From a virus, in the IMG/VR virus record IMGVR_UViG_3300033144_001755, positions 1 to 23,252 of that record: a stretch of DNA of 23,252 bases; one strand, given 5' to 3'. Below the pieces are notes generated by a model that saw only the letters and a program-made list of their open reading frames with translations, was not told where the DNA came from and searched no databases. The stretch's first letter is position 1; each line of letters starts with the position of its first letter. Made by a program: the position numbers and the translations under genes. Below, piece after piece: positions 14,021 through 21,371 of the stretch.

Positions 14021-15588
14021 GCTGCAACCTCTTCTTCGTTTTGTGCCGCCATCGCGGCCTGGGCTTGTTGTTCCTGCTGGATCTTCTCCAGCTTATCGAC
14101 GTCCTCCAATCCACGCAGCCACTTCTCGGGTGCGCCAGATCCCTCGACTGCATCGCGAAGGGCGATCTTGATGTCTACGTTGTTCATGACAGCTGGGTCT
14201 GCCTCGGCAGCGGTTTTTAGTAGCTCGGACACCAGCTGGAATTGGTTGACCTTCTTCTCTTCATCGGCCTCGGTGAGCGGCGACTCGAACTTGAAGATGA
14301 CGTCACGGCCCTTCAGTGATTCAGGCACATCGTCGGGCGATCCCAGGAAGCCATTCCTCATGGCAACCTCGAAGGCCAGCTCACACATCCGACCGGAGTA
14401 CTCGTGTTCGATAGGTGAGAAAAGCGGTAAATTCTCACGCCTAAACTGCTTCATTCTTTCACTGACCTCGTAGGCTGTCATCTCCCTTCCGACATCAGGC
14501 ATGTTGATTTTATTGACGTAAAACGCTGATTTCAGGACCTCGACGATGTCACCCTGCATCTGCTGGCCGAACGGGAAGCCCTTGGAGTCCTGGACCAGGG
14601 GCCGCAGGCTGGCACCCAGGCGCTCGTCATAGTCCTCGCTGACAAAGGTGATGCCATCAGGGTAGAGATTCGCATCCCCTCGGATGACATTCTCGGTAGC
14701 GATGATCGGTGGCCTGGCGTGTCGCTCCCCTGCTTCGAGCAACGTGTGGGTCATGGACTGCAATGTCCTGGCATCGGGCAGGCCGATCACGGTCGCTGGG
14801 CTGTACGCATACGGCGATCCAGCGATGGTCTGAAATCTGGGTACGATGTACCTGGGGATGTTCGAGCCGCCGATCTCCAGGATGGTCTCGTGGTTGACTT
14901 CCATCGACAGGTGGACTCGGCTGAACTGCTCGTACTTCGGGTCCCCGTACATCTCGCTCGGGAGATCGAAGTGATGCACCCAGACTTGCTCGAACGGGTG
15001 CTTGGCCAGCTTCTTCTGAAGTGGCAGCGGCATCTTGTCCTTGCCGTAATATTGGGCCATCGTGAACAGCTCCATCTCTTCCTTGCGCAAGGTGCCACCT
15101 ACCTGGCCCTGGTCGTCATCCCACCAGCAGCAATTCTTCAGATGCCAGTTCCGAAACAGCAGGCCGTTGGCCTTCCGGTTCATCTCGATCGACATCACGA
15201 AATTGCCGAAGGTGATGTAGTCGTTGTCCGACTCCTTCGTGGCTCGTCGGAAGTTGGCCGTGCGTTGGTTCATCATCATCAGCAGGCGCTTGCTGGCCCA
15301 CTCCAACCACATCTTGCCAGCGTGGTCCGGTTCATCCTCGATCCCGATGTTGAACCAGGTGCCATCGCGCAGCATCGCTTCCAGGCTATTGGCAAGCTCA
15401 CGGCGAATCAGCAGGGGCTGTGAACTGGCCAGGCTGTCGGTCAGCTCTTCGCCGATGAAGTGGGTGCGCAGGAAGTCGTTGCGCTCGGGGTAGAAGTTCT
15501 CGGCCAGCTCCTGCCACAAACTCAGGACAGGGTACTGCTTCTCGAACCGCTCTCGCGAGAAATCCCGAAGGAGTGTCGGGTTCATCAT
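14017..15588 (-). CDS. Portal (head-to-tail connector) protein
   Basis: This 523-residue protein matches the podovirus head-to-tail connector family. The dodecameric ring sits at one capsid vertex, nucleates head assembly, docks terminase and joins the tail. Typical parts are the N-terminal QPLLIRRELANSLEAMLRDGT region (about residues 57-77) and the late helical RREMTAYEVSERMKQFRREN-like region (about 368-385) that lines the channel. The C-terminus is Gln/Ala/Glu-rich. The frame is open a little further upstream, but the ATGATG pair at 15588/15585 follows the previous stop closely; no strong ribosome site helps to choose between them. The length is normal for the family (500-700). Confidence 0.92.
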   Translation of the reverse strand: MMNPTLLRDFSRERFEKQYPVLSLWQELAENFYPERNDFLRTHFIGEELTDSLASSQPLLIRRELANSLEAMLRDGTWFNIGIEDEPDHAGKMWLEWASKRLLMMMNQRTANFRRATKESDNDYITFGNFVMSIEMNRKANGLLFRNWHLKNCCWWDDDQGQVGGTLRKEEMELFTMAQYYGKDKMPLPLQKKLAKHPFEQVWVHHFDLPSEMYGDPKYEQFSRVHLSMEVNHETILEIGGSNIPRYIVPRFQTIAGSPYAYSPATVIGLPDARTLQSMTHTLLEAGERHARPPIIATENVIRGDANLYPDGITFVSEDYDERLGASLRPLVQDSKGFPFGQQMQGDIVEVLKSAFYVNKINMPDVGREMTAYEVSERMKQFRRENLPLFSPIEHEYSGRMCELAFEVAMRNGFLGSPDDVPESLKGRDVIFKFESPLTEADEEKKVNQFQLVSELLKTAAEADPAVMNNVDIKIALRDAVEGSGAPEKWLRGLEDVDKLEKIQQEQQAQAAMAAQNEEEVAA

Positions 15589-15592
15589 GAGG

Positions 15593-15880
15593 TTAGCCCA
15601 GGGTGTTCGACTTGGACAGTACGGTGCCGCCTCGACCAGTACCACCACGGCGCATCAGCTGTTGCTTCTGAGCTGCGATCCGCTTGGACGTTGACATAGA
15701 TCCGGTGGGTGTAGACTCGGCCAGCTTCCTGGCTTCTTCCTCCTGCTCCTTCTTCGCCGCATCGGCTTCTAATTTAGCATCCGCTGACGCCTGACGCGAT
15801 GCCTTCTCGGCGCTCTTCCTGGCGTCATGTGACGTCTTGGCCCCGACCCCTGCACTAATAAGTGTTGCTGTAACGCCCAT
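15593..15880 (-). CDS. Hypothetical 95-residue head-region protein
   Basis: An N-terminal Ala/Gly-rich hydrophobic patch (GVTATLISAGVGAK) is followed by a long charged helix of Ala, Lys and Glu (about residues 20-55, DAKLEADAAKKEQEEEARK) and a basic Gly-rich end. Short proteins of this build, with a hydrophobic tip, Ala/Lys/Glu helix and RRGGTGRGGT-like tail, occur next to podovirus portal genes and may be minor virion proteins. A GAGGAAA ribosome site precedes the ATG. The stop lies four bases before the first portal ATG. Confidence 0.65.
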   Translation of the reverse strand: MGVTATLISAGVGAKTSHDARKSAEKASRQASADAKLEADAAKKEQEEEARKLAESTPTGSMSTSKRIAAQKQQLMRRGGTGRGGTVLSKSNTLG

Positions 15881-15882
15881 GA

Positions 15883-16269
15883 TTATTTCCTCATTCGTAG
15901 TGGTGCATCAAATAGTTTGGTGGCCTGGCCGCTGCCTTTGCCTGATCTTCGGGTGGCCATTTGTCGTTGAGCTGCAACCCCTCGGGCTGCTCGTGATGAT
16001 CGTTGTTTCTTGCCCTGGGTGGCGGCTTTCTTGAACCGGTCGGTGTTGGCTATAATCTTGTCTGTTTGGTATTGGGTCTCGCCTGTTTCCCTGGCTCGGC
16101 GCTCTGCCTCTGCCCGTTGTCTCTCGTCTGCCAAAGCCAGGGATCTCTTCCCCATGCTCGACCTGGGATTCCACGGATCTTCCTTGGCTGCAGATGCTTC
16201 CCAGTGGTACTCCCAATTACGGGCATCCTTGGCCCGTTCGTCGAACGAGTTAGGATCTACCTCGGCCAC
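15883..16269 (-). CDS. Hypothetical 128-residue charged helical protein
   Basis: The sequence is highly charged and helical in the middle (ADERQRAEAERRARETGETQ, about residues 47-66). Its basic C-terminal third (KKAATQGKKQRSSRAARG) suggests nucleic-acid binding. The N-terminus contains WEYHWEASAAKEDPW. It begins with a GTG two bases after the previous stop and lacks a clear ribosome site. A short gap separates it from the next gene. It lies in the cluster of small genes directly before the portal, so it may be a minor head protein, but there is no firm evidence. Confidence 0.6.
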   Translation of the reverse strand: MAEVDPNSFDERAKDARNWEYHWEASAAKEDPWNPRSSMGKRSLALADERQRAEAERRARETGETQYQTDKIIANTDRFKKAATQGKKQRSSRAARGVAAQRQMATRRSGKGSGQATKLFDAPLRMRK

Positions 16270-16271
16270 GA

Positions 16272-16514
16272 TTAAGCGTCACCGGCTCGGGGCTTCTTGT
16301 ACCCACCGCCGTGACCTGCGCCACTGGCATCGTTGTAGGTGTCCTTGAACTGGCTGTTGCCACCACCGGCATCATTGGCCAGGCCAGGTCCAGCTTTCGC
16401 GGCCCCGCCCTTGGTTCGGAAACCACCCAGCTTTCCCTGGTCGTAGTTGCCATCGGTGCCGTCTTTGATCTTGGCACCCCCAGTTGTCTTTCTGTTAGAT
16501 CCGTAGTCAGGCAT
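16272..16514 (-). CDS. Gly/Lys-rich disordered 80-residue protein
   Basis: The protein starts MPDYGSNRKTTGGAK and is dominated by Gly, Lys, Asn and Asp with almost no hydrophobic residues, so it should be disordered. It has no cysteine, membrane span or motif. The start overlaps the acetyltransferase stop (TAATG); a longer frame upstream would lie fully inside that gene. It is basic overall and lies just ahead of other small genes before the portal. It could be a minor virion protein or DNA-binding peptide. I cannot name a family. Confidence 0.6.
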   Translation of the reverse strand: MPDYGSNRKTTGGAKIKDGTDGNYDQGKLGGFRTKGGAAKAGPGLANDAGGGNSQFKDTYNDASGAGHGGGYKKPRAGDA

Positions 16515-17053
16515 TACAATACGCACTCCCAGTTTTCTTCGGTGAGGTGAAAGCCCAGTTTTTTGAGCAGAGGTCTGAAAGGATAAGCGCATTTCATGTG
16601 AATTATCAAGATGTCAACGCCAATGTTTTTCAGGTCCACTTTGGCCAGCTTCATCATGCGGTATCCGACCGTGCTGCCTCGGTAGCCTGGGTCCACATAC
16701 ATGATGTCATTCAGGCCCATCGTGGTCTGCTGGTAGTGGAGGTGGGTCATCACGATCGACACGAAGTAACCAATCAGTTTGCCCTGGGTGAGCCGCTCTG
16801 ATTCCTCGTAGGCGGTTGGCCAGTCAGGATCGTCGGCATCGGCTTCATCACGAAGGCGCTTGTTGTCATGGTCCTGGTCACGCACTGTGAAGATCCGCAG
16901 GTATCCCTGGTCTTCGAGTGTCTGGTATCGATCGAAGTCTGGGTCCAGGGGCTTCACCTCGATGTCGGTCGCGATCTCCAGGTAGTGGGCATGGAACATC
17001 GGGGTGATCTCGTTGATGACATCGGCGTACTGCTCTACCTGGTAAGTGATCAC
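16514..17053 (-). CDS. GNAT-family N-acetyltransferase
   Basis: The 179-residue protein has the GNAT acetyl-CoA binding core. A strand IMYVDPGYRGSTVGYRMM (about residues 117-134) gives the VxPxxRGxxxG pyrophosphate loop. It is followed by a helix and the strand DILIIHM, and then by the family finish PFRPLLKKLGFHLTEE. Between the early strands is a charged insert (about residues 58-90, rich in Asp, Glu and Arg) that may decide the substrate. The frame is open further upstream, but the GTG at 17053 overlaps the Lar-like stop and has GAGG five bases before it. GNAT proteins next to terminase and portal genes recur in podoviruses, yet their targets are unknown; protein acetylation or host defence inactivation are options. 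Confidence 0.87.
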   Translation of the reverse strand: MITYQVEQYADVINEITPMFHAHYLEIATDIEVKPLDPDFDRYQTLEDQGYLRIFTVRDQDHDNKRLRDEADADDPDWPTAYEESERLTQGKLIGYFVSIVMTHLHYQQTTMGLNDIMYVDPGYRGSTVGYRMMKLAKVDLKNIGVDILIIHMKCAYPFRPLLKKLGFHLTEENWECVL

Positions 17054-17292
17054 ACCAACCTCGTGTTCCAGGCTTCGATCGCATCGGCCAGGGCTTCGAG
17101 GATCTCGATGTCCTCTCGACCACCGAACTGGATCTGAACCAGGCAGGGTTTGGTGTGGCATCCGAGCGAGTACTCCTGGCTCGATTCGCCGTGGCCGGTG
17201 GTGTGCCTTCCCTTGTTCGTGATCGTGGCCTGGCCACCACAGTGGGCGCAGGGATCGAGGACGTTCACAGCGATGGCCTCGTCAAGTATCAT
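17050..17292 (-). CDS. Lar-like zinc protein
   Basis: This 80-residue protein has the layout of the Lar/restriction-alleviation family. It shows a CxxCGG knuckle near the N-terminus (DPCAHCGG, Cys15 and Cys18), a second pair of cysteines (Cys45, Cys50), and a C-terminal helix ending in AIEAWNTR, the typical W-N-x-R finish. Rac-prophage Lar modulates host type I restriction, but most phage proteins of this shape have not been tested. The ATG used is internal to a longer open frame; the extension would run back through the previous gene and lacks the family pattern. The stop overlaps the GTG start of the acetyltransferase (GTGA). Confidence 0.75.
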   Translation of the reverse strand: MILDEAIAVNVLDPCAHCGGQATITNKGRHTTGHGESSQEYSLGCHTKPCLVQIQFGGREDIEILEALADAIEAWNTRLV

Positions 17293-17554
17293 CGTGTCCC
17301 GTCCACCTGGTGAGAAGGATCGGCGTCTTGTCTCCCAACCAGGCACCGGCGATGTTGAAGTCGAACCACTCCTGGGCATCGTCGTCGTCGGGCATATCCT
17401 CGCGCAGGATCTTCATCAGCTTATCGACGTCATAAACCAGGACCGGTGGCTGTCCGCATCGCTCACCCACTCCGATGATCGCCTGGTCATATCCATCGAT
17501 CTGCAGGATGTCATCCTCGGGCCAGCGTTCGGCAATGTCGTCGGCAATGCTCAT
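17282..17554 (-). CDS. Hypothetical 90-residue acidic phage protein
   Basis: The protein is acidic and looks like a small alpha/beta fold: DIAERWPEDDILQIDGYDQAIIGV, then PPVLVYDVDKLMKILRE, then a DDDDAQEWFDFNIAGAWLG segment. This pattern, with an IIGV strand, a VLVYD strand and an EWFDFNIAGAW end, is one I know from small conserved proteins of unknown function in several phage groups. A clear GGAGG ribosome site precedes the ATG. The 3' end overlaps the Lar-like gene by 11 bases. No catalytic motif is visible. Confidence 0.7.
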   Translation of the reverse strand: MSIADDIAERWPEDDILQIDGYDQAIIGVGERCGQPPVLVYDVDKLMKILREDMPDDDDAQEWFDFNIAGAWLGDKTPILLTRWTGHDDT

Positions 17555-17928
17555 TCATCTTCCTCCTTTCGGTTCTTGCGCCAGTAGACTGCCCAGGCCC
17601 CGATGTTGAATAAGGGAGTAAAAGGGATCGATGGAAACTCGGGTATATCCATCACTCGTTCCTCAAGAAGCTGGCCACCCAGGTAGCAGGGGAAGTGGGC
17701 GTCCAGGTAGTCGTGTTTGTGGTCAACAGCGTCCATGCCAGGCCGGTACTCCCTGCACCATGACTTGCCTCCCCAGGTCGTCGGGTCGTCGGGGTCCTTG
17801 AAGTCTGAGCTGCTGACCCAGAAAGTCGTACCGCCCCCAGCTGGCTTCTTCCTGCAGAACCGTTTGGTTATGATCAGGCGCAACCAGAACCTGGGGTCCT
17901 GATTAACGTAGGGCAGGGCGATGCTCAC
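17551..17928 (-). CDS. Hypothetical 125-residue protein
   Basis: I do not recognise a family with certainty. The protein is rich in aromatics and has a compact beta-like feel: FWLRLIITKRF at the start, WGGKSWCREYRPGMDAVDHKHDYLDAHFP in the centre, and GAWAVYWRKNRKEEDE at the end. The central HKHDYLDAH stretch could bind metal. It starts with GTG overlapping the oxygenase stop (GTGA) and ends overlapping the next ATG, so it is expressed with both. Conservation next to the oxygenase in related phages would suggest a functional link; I cannot test that here. Confidence 0.65.
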   Translation of the reverse strand: MSIALPYVNQDPRFWLRLIITKRFCRKKPAGGGTTFWVSSSDFKDPDDPTTWGGKSWCREYRPGMDAVDHKHDYLDAHFPCYLGGQLLEERVMDIPEFPSIPFTPLFNIGAWAVYWRKNRKEEDE

Positions 17929-18449
17929 AGGATGTCCACGATCAGGTGGATGCGATCCTCGTCACTGAGATTCACCACGGCATGGACCTGGGACACATCG
18001 ACGATCCACACCTGGCCGGTGATCATGTTGGTCGCCTCTCGCCCAGCCAGAAACCAGGAGCCGAATCCTGACTGAACGATGGCGTGGTATCGGATGTAGG
18101 TCTCGGGGACTCGGCCCTCGTCGGCGTGGGGGAATACGACCTTGCCTGGTGGCAGCTTGGCAAGGATGACACGCCCGAGCTTCGTACCCTTGGCGTGCCG
18201 GTATATGTCATCGACCAGCTCCCTGGTGTCAGGGAAAGCGGAGATCGCATAGTCCTCACATTCGACCTGTTGGTGGAGCTGGGGCAGGCTGTCGATGCCT
18301 GCGTTGATCGGTCCTCGCAGGATGGTATCGAAGGTGTCCACATGCACCGATCCTTCATGGGTGATCCTGGGTGATCTGTCCCAGGCGTGCATGTGTTCGA
18401 TCTCTCGCATGATGGCGGCTGGGTTGAAGTTGAATGGCTGTAATATCAT
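17925..18449 (-). CDS. 2OG-Fe(II) oxygenase, Asp/Asn beta-hydroxylase-like
   Basis: The C-terminal half of this 174-residue protein has the double-stranded beta-helix signature of aspartyl/asparaginyl beta-hydroxylase-like oxygenases. It shows FPHADEG with the iron ligands His108 and Asp110, the distal His156 in SQVHAVVN, and Arg166 ten residues later to bind 2-oxoglutarate. All key residues are present, so it is probably active on a protein or small molecule, using O2 and 2OG. The N-terminal half (about residues 1-88) is helical. I preferred the ATG at 18449 because AGGAG stands six bases before it; an earlier ATG at 18485 overlaps terL. Phages carry such enzymes between structural genes, but their substrates are mostly unknown. 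A virion or host protein is the natural guess. Confidence 0.85.
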   Translation of the reverse strand: MILQPFNFNPAAIMREIEHMHAWDRSPRITHEGSVHVDTFDTILRGPINAGIDSLPQLHQQVECEDYAISAFPDTRELVDDIYRHAKGTKLGRVILAKLPPGKVVFPHADEGRVPETYIRYHAIVQSGFGSWFLAGREATNMITGQVWIVDVSQVHAVVNLSDEDRIHLIVDIL

Positions 18450-18481
18450 TGATAACTCCTCGGTCATTGGGTGGCCGATGA

Positions 18482-19918
18482 TCATCGTCTGATCCTGGCC
18501 TTACGGGCAGCTGCTGTCGTCTGCCTCACGTTTGGATTGCCGACATACGCATGGCTTCGAGATGACCTGGGGGCCACGTTGATTCGCGGTGCGATCATCG
18601 GCTTGTCTACCTTCTTCGTCATCTTCGGGAACAGTGCGGTCATGCCCCACACCAGGGCATCGGCTCGGTCAGGTGAAAGGACGCCGGTGTATCCTGCCTG
18701 GGTGATCGCCATCAGCTGCTCTTCGATCTCGGGGAAGTAGCCAACGTGATGGATTCGACCCTGCTCGTACAGCGCACTAATCGGCTCGGCCCTGACCTGC
18801 TTCGACCTGGTCGCTGTCACTGCTTCATACGGCAGCTTGCTGTCCTGGGCCTGGATCACGGCTCTCACCATATCACCACCATAGTTGGCCTCGCCGATGA
18901 CGCGATCTGCCTGGTGTCTGTCGTAGGCATCGGCAGTGATCTGGCCCCAGACTTCGGGCGGTGCCTTGATGCTCAGATCTTCGAGCAGATACCCATGACC
19001 GTCAGTACCAAGGGCGCAGACAACGATCCCGACTTCGTCTGATCGCTTGTCCTCATGTCCCTTGGTTCCTGACGGGTCCACGGCAATGACAATGCGCAGC
19101 CACTGGGGCAGCTGCTGGCCTCCTACTTGACCCAGGACTCGGTTCTGCGCGAGTAGCTCTTCGGTCCATAACGCGCCTTCGGAATCATCAGAGAATTGAC
19201 CCAGCAGGAATCTTCTCCTGGCTGCTTCTCCGAGTTGCTCCAACTGACCGAGGTAAGCTGGGTCGAGGTTTGCCGCATTGCCGTGCGGGTTCATAGTCAT
19301 GTAGTTGTAATCGAACTCGTTCCTGGCTGGGTGGCCGGTGAGTGGATCTACCTTCGAGATGAACCGCTTGTAGGTCCAGTGCTGCTTCGATGGTGGGTTG
19401 AGATCGTAGTAGGCTTTGAGCTTCAGGTGTTCGGTCTTCTGGGCCAGCCTGGTCAGTGCGGTCTCGACTGACTTCCAGGGTATCTGGCTGCACTCGTTGA
19501 AGAACATGGTGCTGTACTCGTGGCCCAGTACCTTCTCCACTCGCAGGTCATCATCGAGGCCGGTGATCCACAGCTCGGACCCGTTCGGCATGGTGAAGAA
19601 CCAGTCGGTCTTATCGAGCATCGACTCGGCGCTCGGCCAGTCAGGGAAGCACAGCTTGATCACCTTCGGGACCGTGTCCAGGGCCAAGGCAGTCTTGGCA
19701 GAGTTGAACCGGAAGCGGCACACCAGGTGGCGGCTGTGTGGCTCCTTGCCCATCCGCATCAAGATGGCTCGGATGAACAGGAATGTCTTACCGGATCGGG
19801 AGCCACCGCCCAGGGCAACATGAGTAGCATCGGCCACCAGGTTCTTCTGGGCGTGCTGCTGGTCCGTAGTCAGTTCGGCAGCTTTGATCTCGGGCAGGGA
19901 TTCGGCTGCTGCTGCCAT
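18482..19918 (-). CDS. terL: Terminase large subunit (packaging ATPase/nuclease)
   Basis: The 478 residues carry both halves of a DNA-packaging motor. The ATPase half has the Walker A loop GGGSRSGKT (residues 37-45) and a Walker B strand STMFFNE ending in the catalytic Glu142. The RNase H-like nuclease half starts at IVIAVDPSG, with Asp281 as the first metal ligand. Glu343 in GEANYGG and Asp417/Asp420 in PDRADALVWG are candidates for the others. The C-terminal tail is basic, as expected for contact with DNA or portal. The enzyme acts at the portal vertex of the procapsid, pumping and cutting concatemeric DNA. It is coupled to terS in front (TAATG) and overlaps by ATGA an alternative, earlier start of the next gene. 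Confidence 0.96.
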   Translation of the reverse strand: MAAAAESLPEIKAAELTTDQQHAQKNLVADATHVALGGGSRSGKTFLFIRAILMRMGKEPHSRHLVCRFRFNSAKTALALDTVPKVIKLCFPDWPSAESMLDKTDWFFTMPNGSELWITGLDDDLRVEKVLGHEYSTMFFNECSQIPWKSVETALTRLAQKTEHLKLKAYYDLNPPSKQHWTYKRFISKVDPLTGHPARNEFDYNYMTMNPHGNAANLDPAYLGQLEQLGEAARRRFLLGQFSDDSEGALWTEELLAQNRVLGQVGGQQLPQWLRIVIAVDPSGTKGHEDKRSDEVGIVVCALGTDGHGYLLEDLSIKAPPEVWGQITADAYDRHQADRVIGEANYGGDMVRAVIQAQDSKLPYEAVTATRSKQVRAEPISALYEQGRIHHVGYFPEIEEQLMAITQAGYTGVLSPDRADALVWGMTALFPKMTKKVDKPMIAPRINVAPRSSRSHAYVGNPNVRQTTAAARKARIRR

Positions 19919-20481
19919 TACAGTGCGGTGTCCTCAACGTACAGGTGCTGGATCGTGATCGTGCCGCTACCGGCGTTCTGATGCTCCTGGTAGGCATTGT
20001 AGAACTTCATCAACATGTCCAGGTACTTGCCCTTGTCTTTCCCGTACTTGATCTTGGTGTCGTACCTGGAGCTGGTGACGTTGCCGTCCTGGTCGGTGCT
20101 GTCAGTTCTGAGCTGCTCGAACTCGTGGACCATCTTCCTGGCAATGATTGGCATCTCGTGGATCGGCAGCACATTGCCTGCTTCATCGAACAGATCCTTC
20201 GGATCGAACATGGCCAGGCCACCCACTTCCTGGAGTGTCTCCTCGAAGCTGACCATCAGGGAATCGTGTCCCAGGACCCGCAGCTCTTTCATCCTCGCCT
20301 GGATCTCAGTATTTCTCAGGAGTCGCCAGCCTTCAGTTGCAGCCGAGTTCTCCTGGATCGGTCGCTTCAATGTCGAGTACGCTTCCAGGTAGGATTGTGT
20401 CGCGTTCTGCGTCAGCACATACTGCTGGGCGAAGATCTCGCGGCGGTTACTCTCTGCCCTGGTGACGAGGACTTTACTCAT
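19918..20481 (-). CDS. terS: Terminase small subunit
   Basis: This 187-residue protein matches the Terminase_2 kind of small terminase, which recognises the phage DNA and starts packaging with the large subunit. The N-terminal half has the typical helix-turn-helix region (REIFAQQYVLTQNATQSYLEAY, about residues 14-35, then GWRLLRNTEIQARMKEL, about 51-67). An oligomerising centre and a tail that would meet the large subunit follow. It is slightly longer than the common 150-170 residues. The position directly upstream of terL, with a TAATG overlap, fits. The recognition (pac or cos) site often lies in or near this gene, but I cannot locate it by eye. Confidence 0.9.
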   Translation of the reverse strand: MSKVLVTRAESNRREIFAQQYVLTQNATQSYLEAYSTLKRPIQENSAATEGWRLLRNTEIQARMKELRVLGHDSLMVSFEETLQEVGGLAMFDPKDLFDEAGNVLPIHEMPIIARKMVHEFEQLRTDSTDQDGNVTSSRYDTKIKYGKDKGKYLDMLMKFYNAYQEHQNAGSGTITIQHLYVEDTAL

Positions 20482-20681
20482 GGCTCGATGTCTCCGGTCG
20501 CATCTTCCTGGCTGACTTCCATCGGCAGGATCGTCTGCTGGTGTGACCAGTTCATGAGCTGCGAGAATGGCATGTCGAGGAACCTCACCTGGTCGGGGTG
20601 GTGTCTGATGTAGTCGGCGAACAGCTCATCGAGATGTTGGTGCAATACAACGTGCCGTGTTATGTGTTCGTCCTTAGTCAT
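20478..20681 (-). CDS. Hypothetical 67-residue protein before small terminase
   Basis: This protein has a His-rich helical N-terminal half (MTKDEHITRHVVLHQHLDE) and an acidic end (SQEDATGDIEP). It has no membrane segment or cysteine, and I cannot name a family. Its start overlaps the previous gene by eight bases without a clear ribosome site, and its stop overlaps the ATG of the small terminase gene (ATGA). Coupling to the terminase pair suggests co-expression with the packaging motor. Whether it has a packaging role is unknown. Confidence 0.6.
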   Translation of the reverse strand: MTKDEHITRHVVLHQHLDELFADYIRHHPDQVRFLDMPFSQLMNWSHQQTILPMEVSQEDATGDIEP

Positions 20682-20892
20682 CTTTCGGCAAGTACATATT
20701 CGGGTTCAGTCCCTGGTAGATTATCGGAATGATCGTCGTTGAGATGTAGACATCCATTGCGGTCGCGATCAACCGGATCTTGGCTTCGGCCTGCTCTATC
20801 TCATGCTGGCGTTCCATCGCCAGGAGTCGCTGCCTGATCGACTTGCCTTCCTGCTCGTGGAGCCAGGCACGGCGTTCAGCTTGATTCATCAT
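20674..20892 (-). CDS. Hypothetical 72-residue protein
   Basis: I do not recognise the family. The first 40 residues are highly charged and helical (NQAERRAWLHEQEGKSIRQR). A moderately hydrophobic stretch follows (about residues 40-62, including STTIIPIIYQGL) before a polar end, PKDD. That stretch could be a membrane-associating helix or a dimer interface. The start has two consecutive ATG codons; the first forms an ATGA overlap with the zinc-ribbon gene. The 3' end overlaps the next gene by eight bases. It may be part of the packaging operon, directly upstream of the terminase genes. Confidence 0.6.
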   Translation of the reverse strand: MMNQAERRAWLHEQEGKSIRQRLLAMERQHEIEQAEAKIRLIATAMDVYISTTIIPIIYQGLNPNMYLPKDD

Positions 20893-21062
20893 GACCCAGT
20901 TCTCCCGTTGCCCGAGACATACTTGCCGGTGACCAGGGTTTGCGGGATGCCTGGTGCTGGTTTTCCGCAGCGACTACACACTACCGGTGCTGGGTGTGTT
21001 ATGCCGTCGATGACCCTGCAGTAGTCATGGACACCGGCTGCACACATTGGGTGGCCATCCAT
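20889..21062 (-). CDS. 57-residue zinc-ribbon protein
   Basis: The protein begins MDGHPMCAAGVHDYCR and carries a second knuckle, VVCSRCGKPAPG (about residues 28-38). It therefore has four cysteines in two groups (Cys7, Cys15; Cys29, Cys32), as expected for a small zinc ribbon. The ATG overlaps the upstream stop (TGATG) and GAGGG lies upstream at about nine bases. The stop overlaps the next ATG. Such proteins in phage genomes often bind DNA, RNA or a host enzyme. Its place between resolvase and terminase genes suggests a role in DNA processing, but this is inference. Confidence 0.6.
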   Translation of the reverse strand: MDGHPMCAAGVHDYCRVIDGITHPAPVVCSRCGKPAPGIPQTLVTGKYVSGNGRTGS

Positions 21063-21361
21063 CAAATATATTCCCTCAACTCGTCGGCCTGGTTGTTCAG
21101 TTTGTCGGCCACTTGCTGCAGTCTGTCGCCGAGCGTTTGCAACCTGGTCATGGTCGGAGGCTCGGCTTGTTCCAGGTGTCCAGGTGCAGGTGATGGGGCC
21201 TCGGTGGCGGGGTGAGATCCTCGGATCTTGAGCAGCATGTTTTCATACTGAAGTGATGCACGCTCCAGGCCGTTGAGTACACCGGACAGATCGTTGATTA
21301 AGATTGTGAGCCGACTGGCTGGTGCGTCAGCTGCTCCTGCTGGTACTGGGTTGTTGATCAT
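21062..21361 (-). CDS. Hypothetical 99-residue coiled-coil protein
   Basis: I do not recognise this protein. It has two helical parts with heptad-like hydrophobics (about residues 16-47 and 70-97) joined by a Pro/Ala/Glu-rich linker (about residues 50-68). The second helix (RLQTLGDRLQQVADKLNNQADEL) looks like a coiled coil. A GAGGAGA ribosome site precedes the ATG. The stop overlaps the ATG of the zinc-ribbon gene (TGATG). It probably forms oligomers or binds a partner, but no function can be assigned. Confidence 0.65.
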   Translation of the reverse strand: MINNPVPAGAADAPASRLTILINDLSGVLNGLERASLQYENMLLKIRGSHPATEAPSPAPGHLEQAEPPTMTRLQTLGDRLQQVADKLNNQADELREYI

Positions 21362-21371
21362 TATTGTCTCC

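Noticed and set aside
14719-15423. Long open frame on the plus strand (about 234 codons) opposite the portal gene
   Set aside because: It lies fully antisense to the portal coding region, shows no recognisable domain, and its composition follows from the codon bias of the opposite strand.
19945-20613. Plus-strand open frame of about 222 codons opposite the small terminase
   Set aside because: It is antisense to an assured gene, is rich in Leu/Val/Gln as complement frames of this genome are, and has no plus-strand gene neighbours.
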